DNA of 64,000 nucleotides from the NCBI GenBank assembly GCA_944474755.1, contig OX104114.1:82880623-82944622 (forward strand), written 5' to 3'. Every line of letters begins with the position of its first letter. Within the stretch, counting starts at the first letter, position 1. The stretch comes from Limnoperna fortunei (Eukaryota; Mollusca; Bivalvia; Mytilida; Modiolidae). Shown here piece by piece: positions 1 to 10,854 of this stretch. The notes under the pieces were generated by a model. That model was given only the letters and a program-made list of their open reading frames with translations, was not told the DNA's origin and ran no database searches. Made by a program: the position numbers and the translations under genes.

Positions 1-732
1 ATGTGTCCAGTATAGTCGAGGAGAACATAATTGAGATATATCGATTAAAAGAAAACATTTAAGAAAGATGTCAAGATGATAGAAAATATGTGCGATATTA
101 GAATTTTAATTCTGCATAGATGTTACGCTATTTAAGATATCATAAATTTATTTCATAACTTTTTTCTTAACCACAACTATCACCATTTGAGAAAACATAT
201 AGGATATTAATGCCTGTGTGTGGTGCACAACAGTGTTATGATCGTCAGTGAAGATTGACTTATCTGATATAACAAATATACAAATACTTATATCTTGTTT
301 GGCAGTGCAATGAGCTATGCTTTGGTTAACGGTTCCGTCCAGTTACAACACGTTGATATCTATCTTGGTAGTGCGCTGTGTTATGTTAGCTTATGGTTGG
401 CGATTCCTCTCAGTAACAGAACATTTAAATCTTGCTTGGCACTGCGCGGGTATCTTATCGGGTTAAATTATAGTTGGCGGACCTCTGAAATTACAATGCA
501 TTTCCTTACTTCATCGTTTGTCTACAATCACAATATATTGAAGTCGCTACATACATGTACTATATCAACCCGCGATTCCTGTATCATCATTGATATTGTC
601 GTATCGGGTTTATATAGAGTAAACATTTATATAGTGCCTGAATTAGACCTGTTAACATCATTCTGTAATCTTACGAACGTTTATGCCCCGTAAACTCAAA
701 CCATTGTTAAGTAACTGATACATTTTTTGTTT
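1..732. other. No recognisable gene
   Basis: AT-rich sequence. A 132-codon open frame at 295-693 shows no domain, no repeated motif and no convincing splice or start context, so I treat it as chance. Confidence 0.5.
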
Positions 733-1180
733 ACAAAAATGCTGAATTAGATTACTGTCAGATTAATACGTATTGGTTACGAAAATTCCATCGTCACACT
801 TACATGTACTATGTATATGTCTACGATTCACCCCGGTTAATGAAGCTATATTTTTATATAGCGGATTTTGGCCGAGTGGTCTAGACCGCTGGACATGGTG
901 CAGGCGAATGGGTGCCATAGTGACACAGCGGTGCGAGTTCGAATCCCGCTGAGGGTAAGCAAACATTTGACAGTATATAAATCTAATTCTAACATTGTTG
1001 GGCTTAATTTGTAGACGTATATTTGGTGTTGTGCTGAATAGATATATTTTATGGTTGGCACAATACTTAGACGTATATATAAAAATTTGATATTAACCCT
1101 GTATTTCTGATGTTTCAGAAATCCGCTGGATAGATATATTATATGGTTGTCACAATACTTAGACGTTTGTATATATACTT
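733..1180 (+). mobile_element. tRNA-derived SINE, copy 1
   Basis: A tRNA-like segment near 868-958 has an A-box-like GGCCGAGTGGTCTAGACC and a B-box GAGTTCGAATCCCGC, with a long variable-arm-like stretch between them, as in Leu/Ser tRNAs. It is followed by a shared body (gttgggcttaatttgtaga, then tttcagaaatccgctggata). Two further copies lie directly downstream in the opposite orientation, which marks it as a repeat rather than a tRNA gene. About 130 bp upstream of the tRNA-like head is also shared between copies, so the true element start is uncertain. Confidence 0.7.
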
Positions 1181-1480
1181 CTACAAATTAAGCCCAACAC
1201 TGTTTGATTTAGATTTTTAACACTGTCAAATTTTTGTTTACCCTCAGCGGGATTCGAACTCACACCGTTGTGACACTGTGGCACCAAATCGCCTGCACTA
1301 TGTCCAGCGGTCTAGACCCCTCGGCCAAATCCGCTATATAAAAATATAGCTTCATTAACCGGGGTGAATCGTAGACATAGACATAGTACATGTGTACTAG
1401 CGTGTGACGATGGAATTTTCGTAACCAATACATATTAATTTGACAGTAATCTAATTCAGCATTTTTGTATATATTATATA
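1181..1480 (-). mobile_element. tRNA-derived SINE, copy 2 (3' truncated)
   Basis: Reverse complement of the same family. The B-box complement GGATTCGAACTC is near 1250 and the A-box complement near 1310-1330. It lies head-to-tail against copy 1, so 733-1480 forms an imperfect inverted repeat. The distal body carrying tttcagaaatccgctgg is missing from this copy. Confidence 0.65.
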
Positions 1481-1516
1481 GGATGACAAAGTTACTTGTC
1501 ATACAGTCACAGTAAG

Positions 1517-1893
1517 TAAATTATATACAAACGTCTAAGTATTGTGACAACCATATAATATATCTATCCAGCGGATTTCTGAAACATCAGAAATACAGGG
1601 TTAATATCAAATTTTTATATATACTTCTACAAATTAAGCCCAACACTGTTTGATTTAGATTTTTAACACTGTCAAATTTTTGTTTACCCTCAGCGGGATT
1701 CGAACTCACACCGTTGTGACACTGTGGCACCAAATCGCCTGCTCTATGTCCAGCGGTCTAGACCCCTCGGCCAAATCCGGTATATAAAAATATAGCTTCA
1801 TTAACCGGGGTGAATTGTAGACATATACATAGTACATTTGTACTAGCGTGTGACGATGGAATTTTCGTATATATATATATATATATATATATT
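1517..1893 (-). mobile_element. tRNA-derived SINE, copy 3
   Basis: The most complete minus-strand copy. It carries the full body (gcggatttctgaaacatcag near 1572), the B-box complement near 1695 and the A-box complement near 1765-1785. A short TA run at 1868-1893 abuts its end. Confidence 0.65.
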
Positions 1894-2769
1894 AACGTTA
1901 TCGTAAATAAAGATGTGTTCACTTTTTATAATGACATCTTATATATAAATAGTATTTTACGAAAATTAATACCCTTTGAAATTATTTACTTTAGTTAAGT
2001 ATGCCTTGTTTCATGTTTATTTATGTAAAACATTCTCTTTTGTATTCTTTTAATAGAAACTTGATTATTTGTATTATTGAAGTATGACCATATATAAAAA
2101 ACGTCAATGTTCCAAATCTTTGAAGTTACTGAATTATATATTTCTGTACATGTTCAAATATTTGCAATCACAAATAGACAGTTTAATTTACTTTTTTCCC
2201 TGACTATTCCAAATAAAGAACTACTATCTGAATAGCATAATGTATTTGGTGTAAGAAACACGGTTCTTTCACTTAACATGACAAAAAACAATAACCAGAT
2301 TTTTTTTAGATATTTAAAACTGAATATTTACACTTCGATTCGAAAAACAAAGTCTCTTTAATGTTAACTTGATTATCGAAGTAATTGCTGGTAATAAAAC
2401 ATGAGATTCGATCTAGTAAGGAAACGGGTCACGCTAAATCATCAAAGTGATGTCGTGTATTTAATTTATTAGAACATACATATACGCTACAAATCTATCG
2501 TTAAAACTTTGATTAACTAGCTTTTGGGGGAGTCTGTATAGTCGTGACATGATAATAACAAAACATATAATTTGTGACTTTAACAAGTATTATTCCATGA
2601 CACGAAATGCACTTTGTTTAAAGTTCACACATATTTCTTACGTTGAAATATATTATATTTTACACATACTTTGGGATTGAATTCTGATGTACTTGAATCG
2701 ATTGATTGTTGTTTAATGTATATTAAGTACTATGTTAGCTTTATTTATGAAGTATATTAGATCGATGTA
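1894..2769. other. No feature seen
   Basis: AT-rich sequence between the SINE cluster and a tandem array; no coding signature, RNA gene or repeat recognised. Confidence 0.5.
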
Positions 2770-3066
2770 ACGCTATCGGCATATGTGCAAAGCTACCGGG
2801 ATACGTGTAAAGCTCTCGGGATATGTGCAAAGCTTTGGGATATGTGAAAAGCTAACTAGATATGTGTAAAGCTATCGGGATATGTGTGAAGCTATCGAGA
2901 TATGTGTAAAGCTATCGGGATATGTGTGAAGCTATCAAAATATGTGTTAAGCTATCGGATATTTGTAAAGCTAACGGGATATACCTAAAGTTGTCGGGAT
3001 ATGTGAACGACTATCGAGGTATATGTAAAGCTATCGAAATATGTGTAAGCTATCGAGGTACGTGTT
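2770..3066. repeat. Tandem array, 20-21 bp unit
   Basis: About 14 degenerate copies of a unit close to gctatcgggatatgtgtaaa. Units vary by single substitutions and small indels, so this is an old, decaying minisatellite. Spacing has no unique spacers, so it is not a CRISPR array. Confidence 0.85.
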
Positions 3067-3920
3067 TAATGTTAAATAAAGTTATAAGAAGCCAACAAAC
3101 AAGTGTGTAATGTTCGATATAAAGGTACATGAGGACATATAAAATGTGTTTGATTTGAGGATGCATACTTTTATCGGGAAATGTGTAAAGCTAAACGTTC
3201 AAGACGCTAACGTGAAATGTTATGTGGAAATAAGCTAGAGTTAAATATGTTAGCTGTTTGGTGTTAAGCACAAACTCACCGAAAAGCTATGAGGAGAAGC
3301 CTAAAATGACCATAAAGCTATATGTTTTGTAAATGTGTTGGATGTTTAGTAATAAAACCCATTTATTGAGAATGTAAAGTTAATTTCAAACAATTTTACG
3401 ATATTCATACCGGATTTTCTTGTACACTTCATGCACTGCTGTCAGACTATAATCTTATATCTGAAGTCACCCATTTTTCATATTATATTACATATAGTCA
3501 GAAAAATTGTATTCTTTTTTTAAGTATCAAATATTTTATTTAGATTTATGGTATTTATACAAAAACGAAGTTTGCCGTTGAGGATTGTTAAATTACGAAG
3601 ACGACCATTATTTCAATAAATCAATAATATTTGTACGCATATTGTCGTAACAAATCAAAATGTGTACGAGCCTCATTAACCAGAAGAAACGAGGCTGTGT
3701 ACTTCTTAGCGAGTACACATAATTGATATTTTACGACACATGTACATATATATTGTGTTTTATCAAACAATACCAATGCTAAAATGTATACTAAACAACT
3801 AGACATACTTTCGGCTCTAATAGATTGTACCGTAAAAATCCATTTTTGCTGTTAAAACAATTTTATTTGAAATTAAACACTTACAACACTTTGTCAAATA
3901 AATGAATTTTACAAAAGTCA
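3067..3920. other. No feature seen
   Basis: AT-rich non-coding sequence with a few stray copies of the preceding minisatellite motif near 3180; nothing else recognised. Confidence 0.5.
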
Positions 3921-4371
3921 AATGTCACGCTTATGTGACCACAATTCGTTGTACAAACCACTGCAATATTTCTTTAAATTCAAATTGATAAAGATTTAGT
4001 AAGTATTTAGTCATACATATAAATTACTAAGATTTCAAATGTCACGCTTATGTGACCACAATTCGTTGTACAAACCACTGCAATATTTCTTTAAATTCAA
4101 ATTGATAAAGATTTAGTAAGTATTTAGTCATACATATAAATTACTAAGATTTCAAATGTCACGCTTATGTGACCACAATTCGTTGTACAAACCACTGCAA
4201 TATTTCTTTAAATTCAAATTGATAAAGATTAAGTAAGTATTTAGTCATACATATAAATTACTAAGATTTAGTAAGTATTAAGTCATACATATAAATTACT
4301 AAGATTTAGTAAGTATTTAGTCATACATATAAAATTACTAAGATTTAGTAAGTATTTAGTCATACATACAT
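3921..4371. repeat. Tandem repeat, three 117-bp units plus 38-bp sub-units
   Basis: Units start at 3921, 4038 and 4155 (aatgtcacgcttatgtgacc...) and are nearly identical, implying recent duplication. From about 4235 to 4371 only the last part of the unit (tttagtaagtatttagtcat) is repeated further at about 38 bp spacing. So the array is hierarchical, with a 38-bp sub-unit contained within the 117-bp unit. Confidence 0.9.
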
Positions 4372-6737
4372 AATTAAAATGCGCGCAAACGTAACAATTT
4401 ATAATCCCCGTATGCGCAGAAACTGAGTCTGTCGCAATTAATACAATAATCCAAGTGTTTTGGTAACAGTTGAAATGAGTACATATTTTGTATAATGAAT
4501 AATTTTTAAAGTTTGCCATTATTTTTCTGTATACCTTATGACTAAAATTTTTGTTAGGATCACGGAAAACAAATTCGCTAGCAACGACGTACAAAAGTTA
4601 CTAGACCTTCATGATATGACGTATCAAAGTTTAGTTAGTATAACCTAACTGTGCATGCTAGTAGGACAGTGATGAACAGTGGTCAGTTTCACACAAGATC
4701 GTAGGTCTATGATTAGTTCAAGTGAGTATTAACCAATCAAAATCACTGAAATCTTACTTGAGATTACACTTAAGACTAGATTTATTCTTAAAACTTCATA
4801 AACAAGAAGTAACACTAGGCTGTGTTGAAGTTTTTCTCCTGTTTCTTAGCGGGTACACATTTTTCAGAATAGTCTCTGACCAGAGTAGCTTTTAGGTAAA
4901 GCTATTTAATGACCGTATTCAATACTATCTCTTCATTTTGTTTGTTTTCGCCAACAAACGCTTAGATGCTCTCAATCTAGGTACATGTAATATCTTGCAT
5001 CATAGGTCTATGACATCCGAAATTCCACTACATTAAAAAAATCTTTTCCGAATGTTTCTTATAGTACGCTCATAGCACCCGTGATCTTATAAACGTGTAT
5101 CGAAGAAACTTTTTCATCGATTAACTCAAAGCCAAACGTCCTGACTGCTATAGCCACAAGTCCCTAACGTGTAAGGTCCTGCAGATTACGTTACACATCA
5201 ATGAAAGCCGCTATAATATGTTGCACCTATGACAGAATACCACGTGAACCTTAATCCATCAATTTCAAAATATGTATGAATTCGGTAAAGGAATGTGTCA
5301 GATAACTGGCAAAATAAGAGAACCAGAAGGTAGAAACTTTATTTTAATGAGTTTAGCTGCGAGCTCATTGATTTTAGCCATAATGTAATATAATTAATAT
5401 ATAAAATCTTCAAAAATACTCAGTGTCAAATATGTCGTTATTCCAGCAGTTAACACTCCTAGCAACAAAATCTGAATATTTATGAAATGATTAGGTAAGA
5501 ACGGCAGTTCAGTCTATCATGGCAATCATACTTAAACACAAACAATGATTTTTTTTTTTAAAGAAGATTTTTGACAATCACAAATCGGCATCCTCCATCA
5601 AGCCTACCTATGAAACAAAAGATTGTGATCTTTAATTCTTGTCCTGGATAACAAACCAAAATCGGTACAATAGCATTTCGTGGAAGGATCGGCTAAGTGT
5701 TTCTTTACAGCTTTTAAAGCCATGTTAAAGATTTAATTAAACGCGGTTAAAAACGGTAAATTAACACCTTAGTGCCAAGTCCGTAATATTTTGGACTTTA
5801 GAAATCCATATAAAGCGTATTGATTGAATTAAATCTCCTTAATTGTTATATTAGATTGAAAAACCACATCTGAGTTTGTATTTACTTTTTTGTTTTTATC
5901 GATTGTAAAATGAATTCAAATAGGAACGAATTTCCGGATCTATATTAGTAACATGCCTTAGGTTTAGTTTTAATGACTTTTATATTCTGTAAATCACGTG
6001 ATTGGCTAAGCCAATCAGAATTATAATACAACAAATACACCATATGTATTATTTAACAAATAGCATATGGCACTGAGAGTCATATGGCGGTATATTGAAC
6101 TGTCGATGTCCCCTCCCCAATAAAAAAAATAAATAAAATGGGTCCATAGAGCGTATAACATAAGAGTTGTTTGTATTCAAAGTTAATCAGTTATTTAGTA
6201 GTAATTTTTATTTGTTTTTAAATAAAAGAACTAAAATAGCCGCAGAATGTCAAGGATTCGATCGACAAAGCTTTTGTGTGACACATGTGCACATCGTTAA
6301 GAGGCATACATATGTAAACAGACATGTTAAGAATACGATTGTTGTAAGTAAACACTCACGAATTCGCTAATATTTAATGTTTATGAACAATAAAAGTAAA
6401 ACAACAGCTTTGTGATATATAATTTGATCTATTTTACAAAGGTACATACATGTGCCTCAAGGGAGTTGTCGTCGTGTTACAATTTTAATTATTATTTGCC
6501 TGAAATCTGAATATTGTTATCAGCAAAGTATTTTTTCCATTTTGTAAAAATTAGGTTGTGAGTAAACGCTTTACACAATCAAATCACTCTGTACGAAGCC
6601 ATTATGAGAAAACAAATGCTAATTTTTACTGTCATGTATGTATAGCGTTTATTTACATGTAGTTACAAACAGTATTACGCAGGCAGTAACATGGGTAGAT
6701 TTTTGTTTGAAAAATCGAGTTATAGGTTTTTTTGGGT
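4372..6737. other. No feature seen
   Basis: Non-coding, AT-rich. Short open frames (for example 4283-4594 on the minus strand and 6167-6370) overlap repeats or lack any family signature. Confidence 0.45.
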
Positions 6738-6910
6738 ATATCATGGCGTCCAGTTTTAACTGGAGAGCAAGCCGAAGTATACGGTTAAGACACCTGACGC
6801 TAGGTAGGAAAATTGGCAATTCTTGTCAATTAATTTGGAGTCGAGCATACCCTGCCCGCAGTTGGACGAACACCCAACCTCAGAGTTGCTTTTCACCGAG
6901 TAGCCAGCAT
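6738..6910 (-). mobile_element. V-SINE-like element, degenerate copy
   Basis: Read on the minus strand it has the order seen in the better copies of this window: a tRNA-like head remnant, then gtcgaactcc-like and attgacaagaattgcc-like blocks, then a tcctccaataaaaactgg-like block ending in ctggacgccatgat. The family resembles RUDI, a V-SINE described from molluscs; that name is my recollection of the family, not a search result. Confidence 0.6.
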
Positions 6911-7591
6911 GGGTAGAATAATACAGTCAATATGCACACTATTCCAATGTTGTCTCTGCATGAAAAAATTACAAGGAACATGTATCAAGACGTGATTTAA
7001 AAAAAACCTCTACTAATATTATAGGAAAATAGAAGGCAAAAAATCAAAATAATAAAGCTAAAAACTGCTAAGACAAACACATACGGAAAATAATCACATA
7101 TAGTAAAAATGAGCAACAAGAAACATACTTACGAGTTAACTCAGGTGCTCCGGAAGGATCAGGAGTCATATGCAACTATTTCGGTCATAATTAGGTTCGA
7201 TAACTCTGTTTTTATAATTATCATTTAAAGCAGAATTTTAAAATATATCAAGCTATATTTATAAAACTTTATGTTGTTTTACTTATTTTTTAATATTTGA
7301 CAAATGTTTTTGTCCATTTATTTTAATGCATATAATTTAGAAATGTATGTATTAATATTATGCTGTTATATGGGTTGTTTTTGTTGTTTTTTGTTGTTTT
7401 TTTTTTTGTTTCGTCATTAATTTTTTCTGCAAAAGTAAAACTATATTTTATAATTTAACGCTTTCATACGCCAGTGAAATTTCAAAAAAATGTATTTAAT
7501 ATTTACATTTTTACATTTTACAAAATGCTGGCGTCCTGATTAAATAGTTCACAATGTACTTTTGTTGATTTAAATTACTCAGCGTCGTTAG
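6911..7591. other. No feature seen
   Basis: AT-rich non-coding sequence; no repeats or splice-flanked open frames recognised. Confidence 0.45.
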
Positions 7592-7729
7592 TTTACTGTG
7601 GATGTCGTCAAGGAAGCGAATGCTCATCATGCCTACCGGTTTCATCGAGAAATGCAAAGAATGATTCTACATCATCTTCAATGGTTTGAACCAATAGAAA
7701 TCTGGGATATCGATGAAAGACATACGTAG
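7592..7729 (+). CDS. Orphan candidate terminal exon
   Basis: After a possible acceptor (cgtcgttag, 7583-7591) there is an open frame of 45 codons ending in TAG at 7727-7729. The translation is balanced and non-repetitive, rich in His and aromatic residues (HHAYRFHREMQRM, HHLQWFEPIEIWDIDERH), unlike the surrounding AT-rich sequence. A canonical AATAAA follows at 7779-7784. No family is recognised and no upstream exon can be connected to it, so it could be the last exon of a gene whose other exons I cannot see, or a gene or retrocopy relic. Confidence 0.3.
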   Translation, partial: FTVDVVKEANAHHAYRFHREMQRMILHHLQWFEPIEIWDIDERHT

Positions 7730-9949
7730 TGTAAATATAATATGTAACATTTTAATATATAAACTGAAAACAATTTGCAATAAAAAGTTACATGAAGTAT
7801 TCTGTTGTGAATACACCTTGGGTAATGGATTTAAGGCTTAAGAAAACTCTAAGATGAGAAATATATGTACTTATAATTTTAAAATATTTGCAAAATCCAA
7901 ACTACAGCAATAAAAACATTTTAATGAACAGTTAGCAAGAATATTGGTATTAAAGAATTGAATTCCCAACATCACAGAGCATTGTTTGGAAAAATTTTAA
8001 AATGAATGAAAAACATTTATGTTAATGTTGCCATTGACATACAATATGGTGTCAGTTTGCAAGTGACAAATGGGAATTATATTCCACCTGAACTTTACAC
8101 ATCCATGTACACAAAATCACGTAAAATGTTTTCTGTAAACATAAATATGAAGCCAGATAACAAAAAAATCAAGACGGCAAAAAGCTATCATAATTAAACA
8201 GACTAGACAAAATGAAAGTTTCCTACTATAAAACATGTAAGAATGATATAAATGTATTAAACCAAACAAAGACAACAATTTTATATATGTATATTAAGCG
8301 TTTTACGAAAAATAACAAAGTTAGTATGCTAAAGGTAAGTAAAATGTAAACAGTTAAATTGCCTAACAAATTCAGATATTATTATTTGGTGATATAAAGA
8401 AGTCAAGTATAAATAATGAAAAAAAATTGTTTTAATATTTATTAACTACATAGGACACCGACTTTTCTATTTTTATTGGAAATAATCCTACCCGCAATAG
8501 TTGGTTTGTTCACGACAACGTTTTCTTTATATTTAAAACATAGTACATAATTTGATAATTTGACTGCGATATCTTGTCCTTATTCTTGACGAAGCATTAT
8601 CTACATTGGGTACAGACATGAAATTTATTGTTTAATATAAACGTATACTTTTTTAATTGTATACATAAAAATGGATTTGGACACGAGTTATAAATGTAAG
8701 AAATCACTAACAAATATAATTATACACATATATTCATGCATAATCCACGAATTGCTGGTTAGAACCAGATCTCGAATTCCTTGCATGCAAGAAACTGGAT
8801 AACTCTGGTATTAAAAACATACCACATCAGCTAATGGTGAAGTGATTCAATTTGCTATGCTTGACTATTTCATAATCGGTTGCATTTGCTTGTCTTACAG
8901 TCATAAATTTTTAATGAATCTTATCTGTGTTATTTTACTTGCATTTGCTGTTTTTTAAATCTGCATTCAATCTGTAGATAAACAAGATGCTCACATGTTA
9001 AGGCCAACCTATATTACAAGATTTGTACGTATACATGTATCTTATTTTGCATCCTACGATATACATTGCATATAACTTATCTACTTGTAATTTCTATCAA
9101 AAATGTGTGTTTGCACGTGTCAGCGAAGAGTTCGTGACAATATTATATTACCATACCTTATTTCAGATGAGTTGTCAGTGTCTATTTACTTGTATGAATT
9201 GTATTTACTTAGTGAGCTTTGATGAACTTACAATACTTTTCGGGGTTTGTTTTAGGAAAACATTCTCTTATATTGGAAAGTCAAGGCGTTTTACATTTGT
9301 ACCACAATTTAAACAAATCGTGTCAATTTCTCCGAGTACAATTTTCAGTTTATTATTATTTCTATAGGACATATTTTTTCAATTAAACAACGCACACAGA
9401 CTATAATATTTGCTCGTCTTGGTTTAATGTCAGACGTGGTGCTTTCTGATCATAATTAAAAGAATATACTTTTTAAACTTTTTAAACTTTCTGAGAAAGA
9501 TTACGCACAAAACAAACTTATATCTACCTAATAGAAATGCTTCTGTTTACATTATACGCTTGTTGATAAGTACATTACAGTTAATCTCTACAGAGGACAG
9601 TGCTTGTCGTTCTATTTGTCTTACCAGATCCAAGGCCGAACAGTGAAAGATTTTAAATCCAAATAATTCAGATATTGTAGAGCTTTTTCTTTTAATTTTT
9701 AAAAAGTTGTACAAATCTGGCTGAGGTCATCTACTCCTTGCAAAAAATCATAGAATTTAAATCATTTTCGATATTTTAGGTCAGTAACGTCTTGAATTCG
9801 GGACACAGATAACTAAACAAAAATAAGCAGCTGTCGGTATTGGTAGTTGAAACGCTTACTTAGCCGGATCCTCTAATTTAACTACTGGTTTTATAAGAGT
9901 TTGTGTTATCTATATTTTTAGATTTGTTTTTTTTTTGGTTTGTCCATTG
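7730..9949. other. No gene recognised
   Basis: After the AATAAA at 7779 there is only AT-rich sequence. Open frames such as 9023-9367 have no recognisable domain and low coding character. Confidence 0.45.
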
Positions 9950-10085
9950 GACTGAGAGTTCTCTTTAAGTAGTTGCTCTATTTTTGTTGTTGGTTCTGGA
10001 GTTTGTTGCCAGTTTCTTGGACTGATTTGTGGATTGTTTTTAGACAGTTTCCTTGGTGTGAGGTATTTTGTTATTACCTTTATTT
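9950..10085 (+). repeat. Dispersed repeat, family R1, copy 1
   Basis: Contains gttggttctgg, then gtttcttggactgatttgtg, gattgtttttagacagtttcc, then ggtgtgaggtattttgttat. The same order of blocks occurs at 23660-23775 (+) and in reverse complement at 46375-46480, so it is an interspersed repeat of unknown class. Confidence 0.7.
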
Positions 10086-10356
10086 AACCAATGGCTTAAG
10101 CAAAATAAGGTATCGTTGGTTTAAGAGCACTTTTAAGGCTTGATAAAACAAATGGGTAGGTTTAATACCATAACATTAAAACTGACTGTTAATGTTTCAA
10201 GGAAGATGAATATCAAAGATTACTGTATGGTATAACAAAAAAAATTTAAACAAAATAAGTATAATTTTTACAAAATAATAAAATTAACAAATGCATGGTT
10301 AAATACACAATTAATCTCTATCGTATACGTACATGTAATTTGTTAGAATGCCTGGT

Positions 10357-10440
10357 ATTTAGTTTCAGCTAAAGTTAAAATATTAAGTATGTGAAAACTT
10401 ATTCACATACTTAATATGTTAACTTTAGTTGAAACTAAAT
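10357..10440. repeat. Compact palindrome
   Basis: Two arms of about 40 bp, starting atttagtttcagctaaagtt and ending with its near-perfect reverse complement aactttagttgaaactaaat. They meet at a tiny loop around ttat (10398-10402). It lies about 415 bp upstream of the gene A start codon. It would fold as a stable cruciform or RNA hairpin and is most simply a small fold-back element. Confidence 0.85.
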
Positions 10441-10854
10441 GATTAAAATCTATTGACGAACAAAAGTTGAAAATATGACCATAGTTTGACACATATATTA
10501 CATTACGACCTCCTAAATAAGATTTTCACATTGTAATTTTCATCGCCAGATATAAACTTGAATGATAATACAGTTTCGGATCCCAAAGCATTTTACATTA
10601 AAAATGAAAAAAAAAATCACCGTGACAAGAATTGCACGTTCCCGGATTTACAAAAACAGGTACGTTTTCAAGTTTAGATCGTTTTGATAAAATATCCAAT
10701 ATGTGATGTAAATCTAAACAGTCTTGTCCTGGGGTGCATTCTCTGCTTGGCGAAGCAAATCAAATGAAAATTGGTAAAAGTTTAAAAAAAATCTAAGGTC
10801 TATTAAGCAGCGAGATATTTTGTTTACGACTAAAATTTACGCGAAAATTATAGC

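Noticed and set aside
295..693. 132-codon plus-strand frame
   Set aside because: No motif, no plausible start context, and the start lacks ATG; such a length is expected occasionally by chance.
868..958. tRNA gene with A and B boxes
   Set aside because: The segment is repeated twice more in inverted copies with the same non-tRNA body, so it is a SINE head.
2770..3066. CRISPR-like regular repeats
   Set aside because: Units are contiguous with no unique spacers, and the window is eukaryotic.
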